Position numbers and translations under genes: made by a program. Of a DNA stretch of 64,000 nucleotides, positions 63,414 through 64,000 are shown piece after piece. Under the pieces are notes generated by a model that worked only from the letters and a program-made list of their open reading frames with translations, had not been told where the DNA came from and did no database searches. The stretch comes from Myxococcus stipitatus (GTDB lineage: Bacteria > Myxococcota > Myxococcia > Myxococcales > Myxococcaceae): the NCBI RefSeq assembly GCF_037414475.1, contig NZ_CP147913.1:5082001-5146000 (forward strand), read 5' to 3'. Each line of letters opens with the position of its first letter. Position 1 is the first letter of the stretch.

Positions 63414-64000
63414 TCAGTCGGGCCAGTTGCCTTCCAAGGGATGGGGGCCGGCAGTGAATGCGCGGACCAGGTGGGTGCCGCCGACGAAGGCGCCGGCCCA
63501 CGAGCCGCCCTTGCCGCCGAAGGACTCATCCCGGTCTCCGCGCGAGCGCATCTTGTTGATGCCGACCTTGAAGGCGTGGAGGCGGGAGGCGATTCGCCGC
63601 GCGAGCTCCGGGTCGTCCGTCGCCACGGAGGCCACGAGCGCGCCGTTGGAGATGTTGGCTTCGCGGACCAGCTCCTCCTCGGAGTCCACGGACACGAGCA
63701 CGTCGATGGGGCCGAAGGGTTCGCGCAGGTAGAGCTCGCTGTCCTCGGGGAGGCCGAAGAGGAGGGCGGGCGGGAGGTAGGCGCCGCGCTCCTGTTGGGA
63801 GGTGAAGGCGTCCTCGGCAAGCTCGCCTTGGAAGAGGACCTTGGCGCCTTGCGCTTGGGCCTCGGTGATGAGGGTGCGCAGCTCCTCCGCCTTGCTGGCG
63901 GAGATGAGCGGGCCGAAGTCGATGGGGGCGCCGAGGAGCGGATGGCCCACGCGCAGCGAGGACACGGTGTCCACGTAGGTGCGCACGAACTTGGGGACGA
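63414..64000 (-). CDS. Aldehyde dehydrogenase, C-terminal part (cut by window edge)
   Basis: At least 195 residues of an aldehyde dehydrogenase: GPLISASKAEELRTLI, YLPPALLFGLPEDSELYLREPFGP with the conserved Glu/Phe-Gly-Pro, SNGALVASVATDDPELARR, and FGGKGGSWAGAFVGG near the end. The start and the catalytic cysteine lie beyond base 64000, so substrate class and full length cannot be judged. It lies 147 bases upstream of the esterase gene on the same strand. Confidence 0.85.
   Translation of the reverse strand, partial: VPKFVRTYVDTVSSLRVGHPLLGAPIDFGPLISASKAEELRTLITEAQAQGAKVLFQGELAEDAFTSQQERGAYLPPALLFGLPEDSELYLREPFGPIDVLVSVDSEEELVREANISNGALVASVATDDPELARRIASRLHAFKVGINKMRSRGDRDESFGGKGGSWAGAFVGGTHLVRAFTAGPHPLEGNWPD

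Overview
The window comes from a very GC-rich myxobacterium, most likely Myxococcaceae (Myxococcus, Corallococcus or Pyxidicoccus). The evidence is strong third-position G/C bias, a protein ending in a MYXO-CTERM-type tail, a receiver-PilZ protein, many small lipoproteins and secreted beta-propellers, RsbRD/GAF/PAS histidine kinases, and families typical of the group. It reads as chromosomal housekeeping and accessory DNA. I see no rRNA, tRNA, CRISPR array, insertion sequence or prophage, and no gene-free stretch longer than about 280 bases.

Layout. 0-8 kb: an Lgt-like membrane protein lacking key catalytic residues, a divergent DUF2917/MocR-type regulator pair around a perfect 12-bp inverted repeat, two secreted proteins, and an ADOP/MacB-type permease. 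8-14.9 kb: a metallophosphoesterase overlapping a repeat-bearing cupin gene, a thioesterase, a methyltransferase, a PATAN-like protein, an Mpo1-like membrane protein and a YebC-family protein. 14.9-25.2 kb: tandem GspC-like PDZ proteins, MsrA, an M20 dipeptidase, a sensor kinase, an ornithine cyclodeaminase-like enzyme, a DUF2892 protein, a lipoprotein, an NmrA-like protein, a coiled-coil protein and DUF2203. 25.2-34 kb: a SprT-like protein without its catalytic Glu, a secreted beta-propeller, and a tight six-gene minus-strand operon (MYXO-CTERM BNR protein, two lipoproteins, di-heme cytochrome lipoprotein, DUF1444-like protein, endonuclease V-like protein). 34-38 kb: a cyclic-nucleotide-binding-domain cluster ending in two strong hairpins. 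38-46 kb: a FadL porin downstream of a large secreted lipase-like lipoprotein, a secreted protein, a MotB-like OmpA protein and a patatin. 46-51.6 kb: a CBS protein, a MobA-like nucleotidyltransferase, two tandem paralogous exported proteins, a HAD hydrolase and a lipoprotein. 51.6-55.5 kb: atpA and atpH with a PAS histidine kinase gene between them. 55.7-64 kb: an Hsp70 plus receiver-PilZ operon, a second beta-propeller lipoprotein, a MATE exporter, an esterase, and the C-terminal part of an aldehyde dehydrogenase cut by the window edge.

Working together. The lipase and FadL porin make a plausible lipid-degradation and fatty-acid-uptake unit, which suits a predator. The 28.2-33.9 kb operon looks like an envelope redox module fused to two cytoplasmic genes. 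The Hsp70/receiver-PilZ pair resembles the myxobacterial Hsp70s tied to social motility and polysaccharide. ATP synthase is represented only by atpH and atpA, so its genes are split in this genome.
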